Below the pieces are notes generated by a model. That model was given only the letters and a program-made list of their open reading frames with translations. It had not been told where the DNA came from and made no database searches. From Caulobacter sp. UNC358MFTsu5.1 (GTDB lineage: Bacteria > Pseudomonadota > Alphaproteobacteria > Caulobacterales > Caulobacteraceae), in NCBI RefSeq assembly GCF_000712075.1, contig NZ_JONW01000009.1:186001-250000 (forward strand): a stretch of 64,000 bases of DNA, in the 5' to 3' direction. Shown one piece after another: positions 1 to 6,966 of this stretch; within the stretch, counting starts at the first letter, position 1, and every line of letters starts with the position of its first letter. A program made the position numbers and the translations under genes.

Positions 1-90
1 ACGCGGAATCCGCGCCCAGGCCGCGATGGCGACCAGCAGGCTGACGGCCACGGCCGAGCCCACCAACTGAATCAACAGCGCCTTGTCCAA
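1..90 (-). CDS. N-terminal fragment of a small membrane protein (runs off the left edge)
   Basis: Only the first 30 codons are inside the window. The proposed start is a TTG at 88-90, chosen because GGAGG stands nine bases upstream and no ATG or GTG is better placed. The peptide begins LDKALLIQLVGSAVAV and stays hydrophobic for about 20 residues, so it is a signal anchor or first membrane segment. It diverges from the DUF805 gene across a 182-base gap. No function can be given from this fragment, and the start is a guess based on the ribosome binding site. Confidence 0.45.
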   Translation of the reverse strand, partial: MDKALLIQLVGSAVAVSLLVAIAAWARIPR

Positions 91-109
91 GCGACGCTTC
101 CTCCCAAAC

Positions 110-146
110 TTGACGCCAGCGTCACGCTTCATGGCGCCGGCGTCAA
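110..146. promoter_or_regulatory. 8-bp inverted repeat between divergent genes
   Basis: TTGACGCC at 110-117 is matched by GGCGTCAA at 139-146, a perfect 8-bp inverted repeat. It lies just upstream of the minus-strand gene starting at 90. It could be an operator or could hide a TTGACG -35 element, but I see no convincing -10 partner on either strand. Confidence 0.25.
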
Positions 147-272
147 GCCGGCTCCGCCGAGGCACGGCGACGCGGATCGGCCGAAAAGCGTCTTTACGCT
201 GAGGCTTGCGCCGCCCTACGGTATCGCCAGGGTTGTTCAGCGCTCGCCGAGCCGAGCTTCTGGGGGAAAACG

Positions 273-747
273 ATGTCGTTGATGTTTGAGCCATTGCGCC
301 GGTACGCCGATTTCGAAGGGCGTTCGCGACGGACGGAATATTGGCTCTTCTTCCTGTTCCATGTCCTGGTCGCCGTGGCCTTCACCATCGTCACCGTGAC
401 GTTGGTGGTCGCGGGTGCGGAGGCGAACAAGCCAGGGCCAGGACGGCGTTGGAGCCGCCTTCGTCGTCTGGATCCTGGTCGCCATGGCGGGCGCGCTGGC
501 CCTGATCATCCCCACCCTGGCGGTCCATGTCCGCCGGCTGCACGACATCGACCAGTCGGGCTGGATGGTGCTGCTGGGCCTGATCCCCGGCGTGGGCGGG
601 ATCATCCTGCTGGTCTTCCACCTGATGGACGGCACGCCCGGTCCCAACCGCTACGGCGAGGACCCGAAAGGCCGCCTGCCTTACGGCGCTGGACCGACCG
701 TGCATCACCATCACTACGCGCCCGGCGCGGAGCCGCCGGCGGTCTGA
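273..747 (+). pseudogene. DUF805 membrane protein, reading frame broken by a frameshift
   Basis: DUF805 proteins are small inner-membrane proteins of unknown function. The first frame starts at the ATG at 273 (GGGGG six bases upstream) and encodes the typical DUF805 N-terminus: an aromatic helix (FEPLRRYADFEGRSRRTEYW) and a first membrane segment. Near 420-450 this frame turns into arginine/proline-rich nonsense, while the +1 frame takes up the rest of the domain (VRRLHDIDQSGWMVLLGLIPGVG, the family hallmark) and ends at 747. Joining the two gives a normal-length protein of about 158 residues. Either the gene is inactivated or the assembly has an indel. A programmed frameshift seems unlikely, as no slippery heptamer is visible. 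Confidence 0.8.
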
Positions 748-768
748 CCGCGAGCCCATGTCGGAATC

Positions 769-802
769 AGAACGCGCGCCCCGGGATCGAGGCGCGCGTT
801 CT
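769..802 (+). terminator. Intrinsic terminator after the DUF805 gene
   Basis: A perfect 12-bp stem (769-780 with 791-802, ending GCGCGCC/GGCGCGC) encloses a 10-base loop and is followed by TCGTTT. It lies between the convergent DUF805 and outer-membrane barrel genes and may end transcription from both sides. Confidence 0.75.
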
Positions 803-823
803 TCGTTTCAGGGGGCCTGGCGC

Positions 824-1369
824 CTAGAACTTCCGGGCGTAGCCCACCGACACCACGTTGGCGTCGGCCGCGTCGTCGTCGCGGTACTGCTGACGGGTGT
901 AGTCGACGCGGACGCCGTTCTTGTCGTCGAACTTGTACTGGGCGCCGACGCCGTAGTTGACGCTGTCGGCGTCGAACTTGTTCTCGACCCCGGCCACGGT
1001 CTGCTTGAACTGGCTGTTGCCGTAGCCGACGCGGCCGATCAGGTCGATCTGCGGGGTCACCGGCAGGAAGCCCACGCCGTAGACCGCGGCCTGGTGGGTC
1101 TGTTCGATGCTGGAGCGGACGCCGGCCTGGTCGATGTTGTCGTCCTTGACGCCGCCGGACAGTTCGCCCTCGACGCCGAAGTGCGGGGTCAGCTTGGCGC
1201 CCAGGCGGCCCTGGACGGCGCCGGTGTCGGCGCCCTCGGCGCGGGACCCGGCGTAGCCGAGCGTGCCGTAGACCCCGGTGTCCTGGGCCTGGGCCAGGGC
1301 GGGCATCGAGGCGAGCGAGATCGCGACCACGGGAGCGGCCAGAACGGCCGCCGACATGAGAGTCTTCAT
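824..1369 (-). CDS. Small outer-membrane beta-barrel protein (porin family)
   Basis: Encodes 181 residues. The ATG at 1369 is preceded by AAGGAG nine bases upstream and opens a classic signal peptide (MKTLMSAAVLAAPVVAISLA, cleavage around ALAQAQ), so the longer frame extending to 1477 is rejected. The mature part has alternating hydrophobic and polar strands rich in Gly, Tyr and Asp, with repeats such as VGYGNSQF and VGAQYKFDDKNGVRVDYTRQQY, and ends in phenylalanine (YARKF), the usual barrel-assembly signal. It resembles OmpA-like/Omp_b-brl barrels that span the outer membrane without a periplasmic domain. The biological role is not evident; it stands alone and converges on the DUF805 gene. 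Confidence 0.85.
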   Translation of the reverse strand: MKTLMSAAVLAAPVVAISLASMPALAQAQDTGVYGTLGYAGSRAEGADTGAVQGRLGAKLTPHFGVEGELSGGVKDDNIDQAGVRSSIEQTHQAAVYGVGFLPVTPQIDLIGRVGYGNSQFKQTVAGVENKFDADSVNYGVGAQYKFDDKNGVRVDYTRQQYRDDDAADANVVSVGYARKF

Positions 1370-1682
1370 TGTTGTACTCCTTGGTACTGGCGAGGCTGGG
1401 GGGAGCGCCTCGACGGTCTCAGGGATAGCCTTGCCGTTGGGCCGCCATTGGACCCTGGCGAGCCCGTTTGGGGCCATTGCGTGTCGATCGCGACACGTCC
1501 GTGGCGATTGTGGCGGCTTGGAATCGTTCCCCTTCCCGGCCCGAAAGCGGAGAGGTGTGACCTTCCTGCCGCGCGGGGAAACGTGACGGCTGCGCCAAGC
1601 GTGCTATTGATCGGGCAAGAACCGAAAGGCGCTCCCCCCTTAATCTTGGCGGAGGCTCGCCAACGTCACCGGGATCGCCGCC
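1370..1682. other. 313-base divergent promoter region with a 16-base palindrome
   Basis: This gap separates the barrel protein (leftward) from the FabH-like gene (rightward). It contains no credible ORF of its own. The one clear motif is GTGTCGATCGCGACAC at 1481-1496, with 6-bp arms around ATCG. Its position roughly mid-gap fits an operator for one or both genes, but no regulator is identified. I could not pick out confident -35/-10 pairs. Confidence 0.5.
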
Positions 1683-2798
1683 TTGCCTAAAGCCGTCATC
1701 GTCGCCACGGGGCTGTACACCCCGCCGTTCAGCGTTTCGAACACCGAGTTGGTCGAGACCTTCAACACATATGTCGAGCGCTTCAACGCCGCCAACGCCG
1801 AGGCCATCGCCGCCGGCGAGGTCACGGCCCTGCTGCCCTCCTCGCCCGAGTTCATCGAGAAGGCCTCGGGCATCAAGTCGCGCTTCGTGATGGACAAGAC
1901 CGGGATCGTCGATCCCGAGGTCATGCGCCCGATCCTGCCCGAGCGTCCGAACGAGGAGATCTCGATCCTGGCCGAGATGGCCGTCGAGGCCGCCAAGCAG
2001 GCCATCGCCCGCTGGGGCAAGCCGGCCTCGGAGATCGGCGCGGTGATCTGCGCCGCCTCGAACATGCAGCGCGCCTATCCGGCCATGGCCATCGAGGTGC
2101 AGCAAGCCCTGGGCATCGAGGGCTTCGCCTTCGACATGAACGTCGCCTGCTCGTCGGCCACCTTCGGCATCAAGACCGCCGCCGACTTCATCGCCACCGG
2201 CAGCGCCAAGGCCGTGCTGATGGTCAATCCCGAGATCTGCTCGGGCCACCTGAACTTCACCGACCGCGACAGCCACTTCATCTTCGGCGACGTGGCCACG
2301 GCCGTGATCCTGGAAGAGGAAAGCCAGGCCGAGGGCGGCTGGGAGATCCTGGGCACGCGGCTGAAGACCCAGTTCTCCAACAACATCCGCAACAACTTCG
2401 GCTTCCTGAACCGCGCGGCCCCGGAAGGGATCGGCGCGCGGGACAAGCTGTTCGTGCAGGAAGGCCGCAAGGTGTTCCGCGAGGTGGTGCCGATGGTCAG
2501 CGAGATGATCGTCGAACACGCCGGCGACATCGGCGTGGAGCCGACGGGGCTAAAGCGCCTGTGGCTGCACCAGGCCAACATCAACATGAACGAGATGATC
2601 GGCCGCAAGGTGCTGGGCCGCGATCCCGCCCCCGGCGAGAACGTGATCATCCTGGACACCTACGCCAACACCAGCTCGGCCGGCTCGATCATCGCCTTCC
2701 ACACCGCCAACGACGACTTCAAGCCGGGCGACACCGGCCTGATCTGCAGCTTCGGCGCGGGCTATTCGGCGGGCACGGTGTTCGTCCGCAAGCGGTAG
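1683..2798 (+). CDS. Beta-ketoacyl-ACP synthase III-like enzyme (FabH family)
   Basis: A 371-residue thiolase-fold condensing enzyme with TTG as the apparent start (LPKAVIVATGLYTPPF), the position where close homologues begin. The Cys-His-Asn triad is present: Cys156 in NVACSSATFG, a histidine near residue 296 in WLHQAN, and Asn near 329 in YANTSSAGS. It closely resembles the Pseudomonas FabH2-type protein (PA3286), which condenses medium-chain acyl-CoA with malonyl-ACP and feeds beta-oxidation products into fatty acid synthesis; that substrate is inferred by family, not seen. It is about 50 residues longer than housekeeping FabH. It is monocistronic and converges on the M48 protease. Confidence 0.88.
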   Translation: MPKAVIVATGLYTPPFSVSNTELVETFNTYVERFNAANAEAIAAGEVTALLPSSPEFIEKASGIKSRFVMDKTGIVDPEVMRPILPERPNEEISILAEMAVEAAKQAIARWGKPASEIGAVICAASNMQRAYPAMAIEVQQALGIEGFAFDMNVACSSATFGIKTAADFIATGSAKAVLMVNPEICSGHLNFTDRDSHFIFGDVATAVILEEESQAEGGWEILGTRLKTQFSNNIRNNFGFLNRAAPEGIGARDKLFVQEGRKVFREVVPMVSEMIVEHAGDIGVEPTGLKRLWLHQANINMNEMIGRKVLGRDPAPGENVIILDTYANTSSAGSIIAFHTANDDFKPGDTGLICSFGAGYSAGTVFVRKR

Positions 2799-2799
2799 C

Positions 2800-2833
2800 G
2801 GCCGGGGACATGCGCTTGTGCGTGTCCCCGGCC
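2800..2833. terminator. Shared hairpin terminator built on a GGGGACA palindromic repeat
   Basis: A 14-bp arm (GGCCGGGGACATGC) pairs with its complement across a short TTGT-containing loop, with one G-T wobble. It lies between two convergent genes, so it can act on both. Its core at 2804-2829 is one copy of a repeat seen twice more near 25.9 kb. Confidence 0.65.
2804..2829. repeat. GGGGACA palindromic repeat, copy 1
   Basis: This 26-base palindrome starts GGGGACATGCGC and ends GTGTCCCC. Compared with the copy at 25862-25887, it differs at only two compensating positions in the stem, so base pairing is kept. It is intergenic, in a convergent gap. Confidence 0.8.
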
Positions 2834-2842
2834 CTATTTCGC

Positions 2843-4024
2843 CTATTCCGCCTTCGGATGGGCCGCCTTCCAGTCCATGGCCCGGCGGATGCGGGCGCCC
2901 ACGGCCGGGTGGTCGTAGAACAGCACCTCCTCCAGGCGGCTGGGCGTGGCCGCGCGGTACTCGATGGTCTTGACCAGGGCCTTGGACAGGCCGTCCGGCT
3001 CGTTGAAGTGCTCGAGGCTGTAGTGGTCGGCGTCGCTCTCGGCGATGCGGATCAGGCTGTTGGTCACCGGCGTGCCCAGCAGGGACAGCACCGCCAGGAT
3101 CACGCTCAGCACCGGCAGGCCGGCCGGATCGGCCAGGCCCTTGATCGTGTCGCCGCCCAGCAGGGCGCAGACCGGCGCGAACAGGCGGTCGACCAGGAAG
3201 AACGACACGATGGCCAGCAGGCTCATCACCCCGGCGATCCACAGCGAGTGGTAGTGGGCGTAGTGGCCCATCTCGTGGCCGACGACGCCGCGCACCTCGG
3301 CCAGGTCCGCGCCCTGCTTGAACATGGTGTCGCTCATCGCCACCCGCGCCGAGCCGAACAGGCCCGAGACGTTGGCGGTGTAGGCGTTGGACTGCTTGGA
3401 GCCGTTGTAGACGAAGATCTTGTCGGCCGGGATGCCGTTGGCCTTGGCCATGGCCACGACCTGGTCGCGCACGGGGCCGGCCGGCGCGGGCGTGTAGTGG
3501 TTGAAGATCGGCTCGATATAGATCGGCGACAGCACCATCAGGATGGTGATGAAGACGGCCGTCAGACCGCCGCTCCACAGCCACCAGGTGCGCGGCACCC
3601 TGCGGATCAGGGCGTAGAGCGCCGTCAGGAACAGGCCGAACGCCACCGCGCTGATCGCCAGGCTGATCGCGTTCTCGCCCAGCCAGCCGCCGAACGCCTG
3701 GCTGGTCAGGCCGTACTGCTTCTGCCGCCACCAGCCGGCATAGGCCGACCAAGGCAGGCTCAGGACGCCGTCGATCAGCAGGTAGACAACCCCGACCGCC
3801 AGGCTGACCAGCACGGGCCGCGGCTTGCGCCGCTCCATCCGGCGGCGCAGCCCGACCAGCACGCCGCTGCGCACGATCAGGAACGACACCAGGACCGAGA
3901 CCAGGAAGCCCCACAACAGCAGCCAGTGGCCGCCCTGGGTGTAGGCCGTGGCCTTGGCGTGGGCCTCGGGCGGCAACTGCGCCAGATAGGCGGCCGTCGC
4001 CGCGGCCGGATCGAACAGAACCAT
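2843..4024 (-). CDS. M48 family zinc metalloprotease, Ste24/CAAX-protease type
   Basis: A 393-residue integral membrane protease. The zinc motif HEMGH stands near residue 250 and the third zinc ligand lies in ESDAD downstream. Several hydrophobic helices precede and surround the catalytic core (for example LLLWGFLVSVLVSFLIV and AISLAISAVAFGLFLTALYA), and the N-terminal region matches the peptidase_M48_N module of Ste24 rather than short HtpX. Ste24 in eukaryotes trims prenylated CAAX proteins; bacterial members probably act in membrane protein quality control, which is inference. It is a single gene, convergent with the FabH-like gene and divergent from the cystine transporter operon. Confidence 0.9.
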   Translation of the reverse strand: MVLFDPAAATAAYLAQLPPEAHAKATAYTQGGHWLLLWGFLVSVLVSFLIVRSGVLVGLRRRMERRKPRPVLVSLAVGVVYLLIDGVLSLPWSAYAGWWRQKQYGLTSQAFGGWLGENAISLAISAVAFGLFLTALYALIRRVPRTWWLWSGGLTAVFITILMVLSPIYIEPIFNHYTPAPAGPVRDQVVAMAKANGIPADKIFVYNGSKQSNAYTANVSGLFGSARVAMSDTMFKQGADLAEVRGVVGHEMGHYAHYHSLWIAGVMSLLAIVSFFLVDRLFAPVCALLGGDTIKGLADPAGLPVLSVILAVLSLLGTPVTNSLIRIAESDADHYSLEHFNEPDGLSKALVKTIEYRAATPSRLEEVLFYDHPAVGARIRRAMDWKAAHPKAE

Positions 4025-4195
4025 GGAATCCCCCGGTGGGTTACGCAGCCTCGCAGGAAGCCAGACCGGGGAGCGGCCGTCAGGTTAAATCTCGGTCAGG
4101 TTGGGTCCGGCGCGCTCCCGGCGACGCTTGCCTCTGGCGGCGGCGCGTGGGGCGTATAGAAATGCGCGCCTGACTTTCGTCTTTCGAGGCTTCGC

Positions 4196-5005
4196 ATGCG
4201 ATTCCCCGCTCGTCGTGAATTCCTGACCGCCCTGGGCGTGGGCGCCGTCGCGCTCGGCCTCGGCGCCCTGGCCGCCTGCGGGGGCAAGACCGGCGACGTG
4301 ACCGAGACAGGCCTCAAACGCGTCGAATCGACCAAGGTCCTGCGCGTCGGGCTGGAAGGCACCTATCCGCCGTTCAACTTCCAGGACAAGGACGGCCAGC
4401 TGGCCGGCTTCGAGGTCGACTTCGCCAAGGCCCTGGCCGCCCAGATGGGCGTCAAGGCCGAGTTCCACCCCTCGCCGTTCGCCGGCCTGCTGGGCGCGCT
4501 GGAATCCAAGCGCATCGACGTGGTGATCAACCAGATCACCATCACCCCCGAGCGGGCGGCCAAGTACGACTTCTCGCGGCCCTATACGGTCTCGGGCATC
4601 CAGATCATCGTCCGCAAGGGCCAGACCGGCATCGCCGCCCCCGCCGACCTGGCCGGCAAGAAGGTGGGCGTGGGCCTGGGCACCAACTACGAGAGCTGGC
4701 TGCGCAAGAACGCCCCCAAGGCCGTCGTCCGCACCTATGACGACGACCCCACCAAGTACCAGGACCTGAAGGCCGGCCGCATCGACGCCGTGCTCAACGA
4801 TCGGTTGGTGGCCGCCGACTTCGTCAAGACCACGCCGGACTTCGAGGCCTCGGGCCCGCCGTTCGCCAGCCAGGGCATGGGCGTGGCCATGCTGCGCGAC
4901 CCGGCCCTGAAGGTGACGATCGACCAGGCCATCGACGCCCTGCGCGCCAACGGCCAGCTGGCCGCCATCTCGACCAAGTGGTTCGGGCAGGACGTGACGA
5001 AGTGA
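4196..5005 (+). CDS. tcyJ: Cystine ABC transporter, substrate-binding lipoprotein
   Basis: A 269-residue periplasmic binding protein (SBP_bac_3). It matches E. coli FliY/TcyJ through most of its length: EGTYPPFNFQDKDGQLAGFE, RIDVVINQITIT, YDFSRPYTVSGIQ, KKVGVGLGTNYE, RTYDDDPTKYQDL and the terminal KWFGQDVTK. The N-terminus carries paired arginines (ARREFLTALG) and a lipobox ending at Cys28 (GALAACG), so it is probably a lipoprotein and may use the Tat route, unlike the soluble E. coli protein. It is the first gene of a three-gene operon with its permease and ATPase. It imports cystine for sulfur supply, in keeping with the cysteine genes further right. Confidence 0.93.
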   Translation: MRFPARREFLTALGVGAVALGLGALAACGGKTGDVTETGLKRVESTKVLRVGLEGTYPPFNFQDKDGQLAGFEVDFAKALAAQMGVKAEFHPSPFAGLLGALESKRIDVVINQITITPERAAKYDFSRPYTVSGIQIIVRKGQTGIAAPADLAGKKVGVGLGTNYESWLRKNAPKAVVRTYDDDPTKYQDLKAGRIDAVLNDRLVAADFVKTTPDFEASGPPFASQGMGVAMLRDPALKVTIDQAIDALRANGQLAAISTKWFGQDVTK

Positions 5006-5060
5006 TATCCCACGCTAGGATCGGGCTCATGTCCCTGTCCGTGTTCCCCGTCGTCGGCCC

Positions 5061-5717
5061 ATGAACCCCGCCCTCGACCTCGTCGCCCAGTCCGCCCCGC
5101 TGCTGCTGAAGGGCGCGGTCTACACCGTGCTGCTCAGCGTGATCGGCATGGGCGTGGGCCTGGTGATCGGCTTCGGCCTGGCCCTGATGCGGCTGTCGCG
5201 CAGCCCGCTGCTGCGTTGGCCGGCGGCGGTCTATGTCTCGGCGATCCGGGGCACGCCGCTGCTGGTGCAGCTGTTCCTGATCTATTACGGTCTACCGCAG
5301 TTGGGGATCGAGCTGCCGCCGCTGCTGGCCGCCGGGATCGGCTTCTCGATCAATATCGGCGCCTATGCCGGCGAAATCCTGCGCAGCGCCATCGCCGCCG
5401 TCGACAAGGGCCAGTGGGAGGCCGCCAGCGTGCTGGGCATGAGCCGCGGCCAGACCCTGCGCCGGGTGATCCTGCCCCAGGCCGCCCGCACCGCCGTCGC
5501 GCCCCTGTCCAACAGCTTCATCAGCCTGGTCAAGGACACCTCCCTGGCCGCCACGATCCAGGTGCCCGAGCTGTTCCGCCAGGCCCAGCTGATCACCGCC
5601 CGCACCTACGAGATCTTCGCCATGTATCTGGCGGCCGCCGCCGTCTACTGGGTCCTGTCCAGCCTGCTGGCCCTGGGCCAAACCCGGCTGGAACGCCGCG
5701 CGGAGGGCCGCAGATGA
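5061..5717 (+). CDS. tcyL: Cystine ABC transporter, permease
   Basis: A 218-residue inner-membrane permease of the HisM/GlnP type, equivalent to E. coli YecS/TcyL. Features include the N-terminal SAPLLLKGAVYTVLLS helix, the IRGTPLLVQLFLIYYGLP signature, the EAA loop (EAASVLGMSRGQTLRRVILPQA) that docks onto the ATPase, and SFISLVKDTSLAATI. It follows the binding protein after 55 bases and its stop overlaps the ATPase start (ATGA), so the two are translationally coupled. Since only one permease is present, the channel is probably a homodimer. Confidence 0.93.
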   Translation: MNPALDLVAQSAPLLLKGAVYTVLLSVIGMGVGLVIGFGLALMRLSRSPLLRWPAAVYVSAIRGTPLLVQLFLIYYGLPQLGIELPPLLAAGIGFSINIGAYAGEILRSAIAAVDKGQWEAASVLGMSRGQTLRRVILPQAARTAVAPLSNSFISLVKDTSLAATIQVPELFRQAQLITARTYEIFAMYLAAAAVYWVLSSLLALGQTRLERRAEGRR

Positions 5718-6454
5718 GCGCGATCGACGCCAAGGGCCTGGTCAAGCGCTTCGGCGCGACCACAGTCGTCAACGGCGTGGACCTGACGGTCACGCCCGGC
5801 GAGACCGTCGCGGTCATCGGCCCCAGCGGCTCGGGCAAGAGCACCCTGCTGCGCTGTCTGGCCGGGCTGGAGGTCATCGACGGCGGAACCCTGACCGTGG
5901 CCGGCGTGACGGCCGGATCCAAGCCGCCGCTGGCCCGCGCCCTGAAGGGCCGGGTCGGCTTCGTCTTCCAGAGCTTCAACCTCTTCCCGCACCGCACGGC
6001 CCTGCAGAACGTGGCCGAGGGCCTGATCGTGGTGCGTGGCGTCAAGCCGGGCGAAGCCCACGGCAAGGCCCGCGCCCTGCTGACCAAGGTGGGCCTGGCC
6101 CACCGGGTCGACGCCTATCCGCGCGAGCTGTCCGGCGGCCAGCAGCAGCGCTGCGCCATCGCCCGCGCCCTGGCCATGGACCCGGAGGTCATCCTCTTCG
6201 ACGAACCGACCTCGGCGCTCGATCCGGAACTGGTCGGCGAGGTGCTGACGGTGATCCGCGACCTGGCCGCCGAGAAGCGCACCATGGTCATCGTGACCCA
6301 CCAGATGGACTTCGCCCGCGATGTGGCCGATCGGACGCTCTTCATGGATGACGGCGTTATTATTGAACAAGGCCCTTCCGCCGCCGTGCTCGGTTCGCCT
6401 AAGGAAGAGCGCACGCGGCGATTCCTCAGCAAGGTGAGCGGCCTAAGGTCATAA
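5714..6454 (+). CDS. tcyN: Cystine ABC transporter, ATP-binding protein
   Basis: A 246-residue ABC ATPase. The start is the ATG at 5714, overlapping the permease stop by four bases; the open frame reaching back to 5216 is read-through in the wrong frame. Motifs in order are Walker A (GPSGSGKST), Q-loop (FVFQSFNLFPHRT), signature (LSGGQQQR), Walker B (VILFDEPTSALD) and H-loop (VTHQMDFAR). It powers the tcyJ-tcyL importer and fits the polar amino acid uptake family (GlnQ/YecC). Confidence 0.94.
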   Translation: MSAIDAKGLVKRFGATTVVNGVDLTVTPGETVAVIGPSGSGKSTLLRCLAGLEVIDGGTLTVAGVTAGSKPPLARALKGRVGFVFQSFNLFPHRTALQNVAEGLIVVRGVKPGEAHGKARALLTKVGLAHRVDAYPRELSGGQQQRCAIARALAMDPEVILFDEPTSALDPELVGEVLTVIRDLAAEKRTMVIVTHQMDFARDVADRTLFMDDGVIIEQGPSAAVLGSPKEERTRRFLSKVSGLRS

Positions 6455-6516
6455 TTTGGCCTCCGGCGCCCCTCACCTCCTCTCCGCCGACGCCGTGTGC
6501 TGTGAGGCGAGGTCCT

Positions 6517-6819
6517 GTGAAACCCTATATCGATCTGCAAGGCGCTTCGGGCGCTGTCTACCGTTACAAGCTGGCCGAGGATCGCGATCCCCGGACGACC
6601 ATCGCCGGCAATTTCGTCTTCGTCGATGCGGCGGGGACCGTCGTCTACGCGGGCGAGGCCAACAACCTGCACGGGGCCGGCAACCGCTTCCCCGAGGCCT
6701 CGCTGAAGCACAAGGCCGAGTATCTCTACACCCGCCTGAACGTCTCGGGCGCCTCGCGCTCGGATGAGCTGCAGGACATCGTGGCGGCCGTCCGGCCGGT
6801 CATGAACAAGGGCGAATAG
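6517..6819 (+). CDS. Small unknown protein, possibly a degenerate GIY-YIG fold
   Basis: About 100 residues starting at a GTG (VKPYIDLQG) with GAGGCGAGG just upstream; an in-frame GTG at 6502 is an alternative. I do not recognise it with confidence. VVYAGEANNL followed by spaced basic residues, SDELQDI and VMN recalls the spacing of GIY-YIG nuclease-like domains (a GIY-like strand, a later Glu and a terminal Asn), but the GIY itself and the catalytic arginine are not clear. Its codon usage fits its neighbours, and it lies between the cystine operon and recG without overlapping either. Confidence 0.6.
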   Translation: MKPYIDLQGASGAVYRYKLAEDRDPRTTIAGNFVFVDAAGTVVYAGEANNLHGAGNRFPEASLKHKAEYLYTRLNVSGASRSDELQDIVAAVRPVMNKGE

Positions 6820-6966
6820 GCCCTTCCAGGATCCCACGGCCGACAGAATCGTCGCCCCGGGATCCGTCCGACCTCGTACGGTCGAGCTTCCCTTCGCCAT
6901 CAAGTACGAAAAGAGAACATCGGCGGCGTCCACATCCGGCGCAGGCTTCGCTATGGTGGCGTCAGC

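Noticed and set aside
415..450. Programmed frameshift in the DUF805 gene
   Set aside because: No slippery heptamer, downstream stem or stop-codon arrangement typical of recoding; an indel is simpler.
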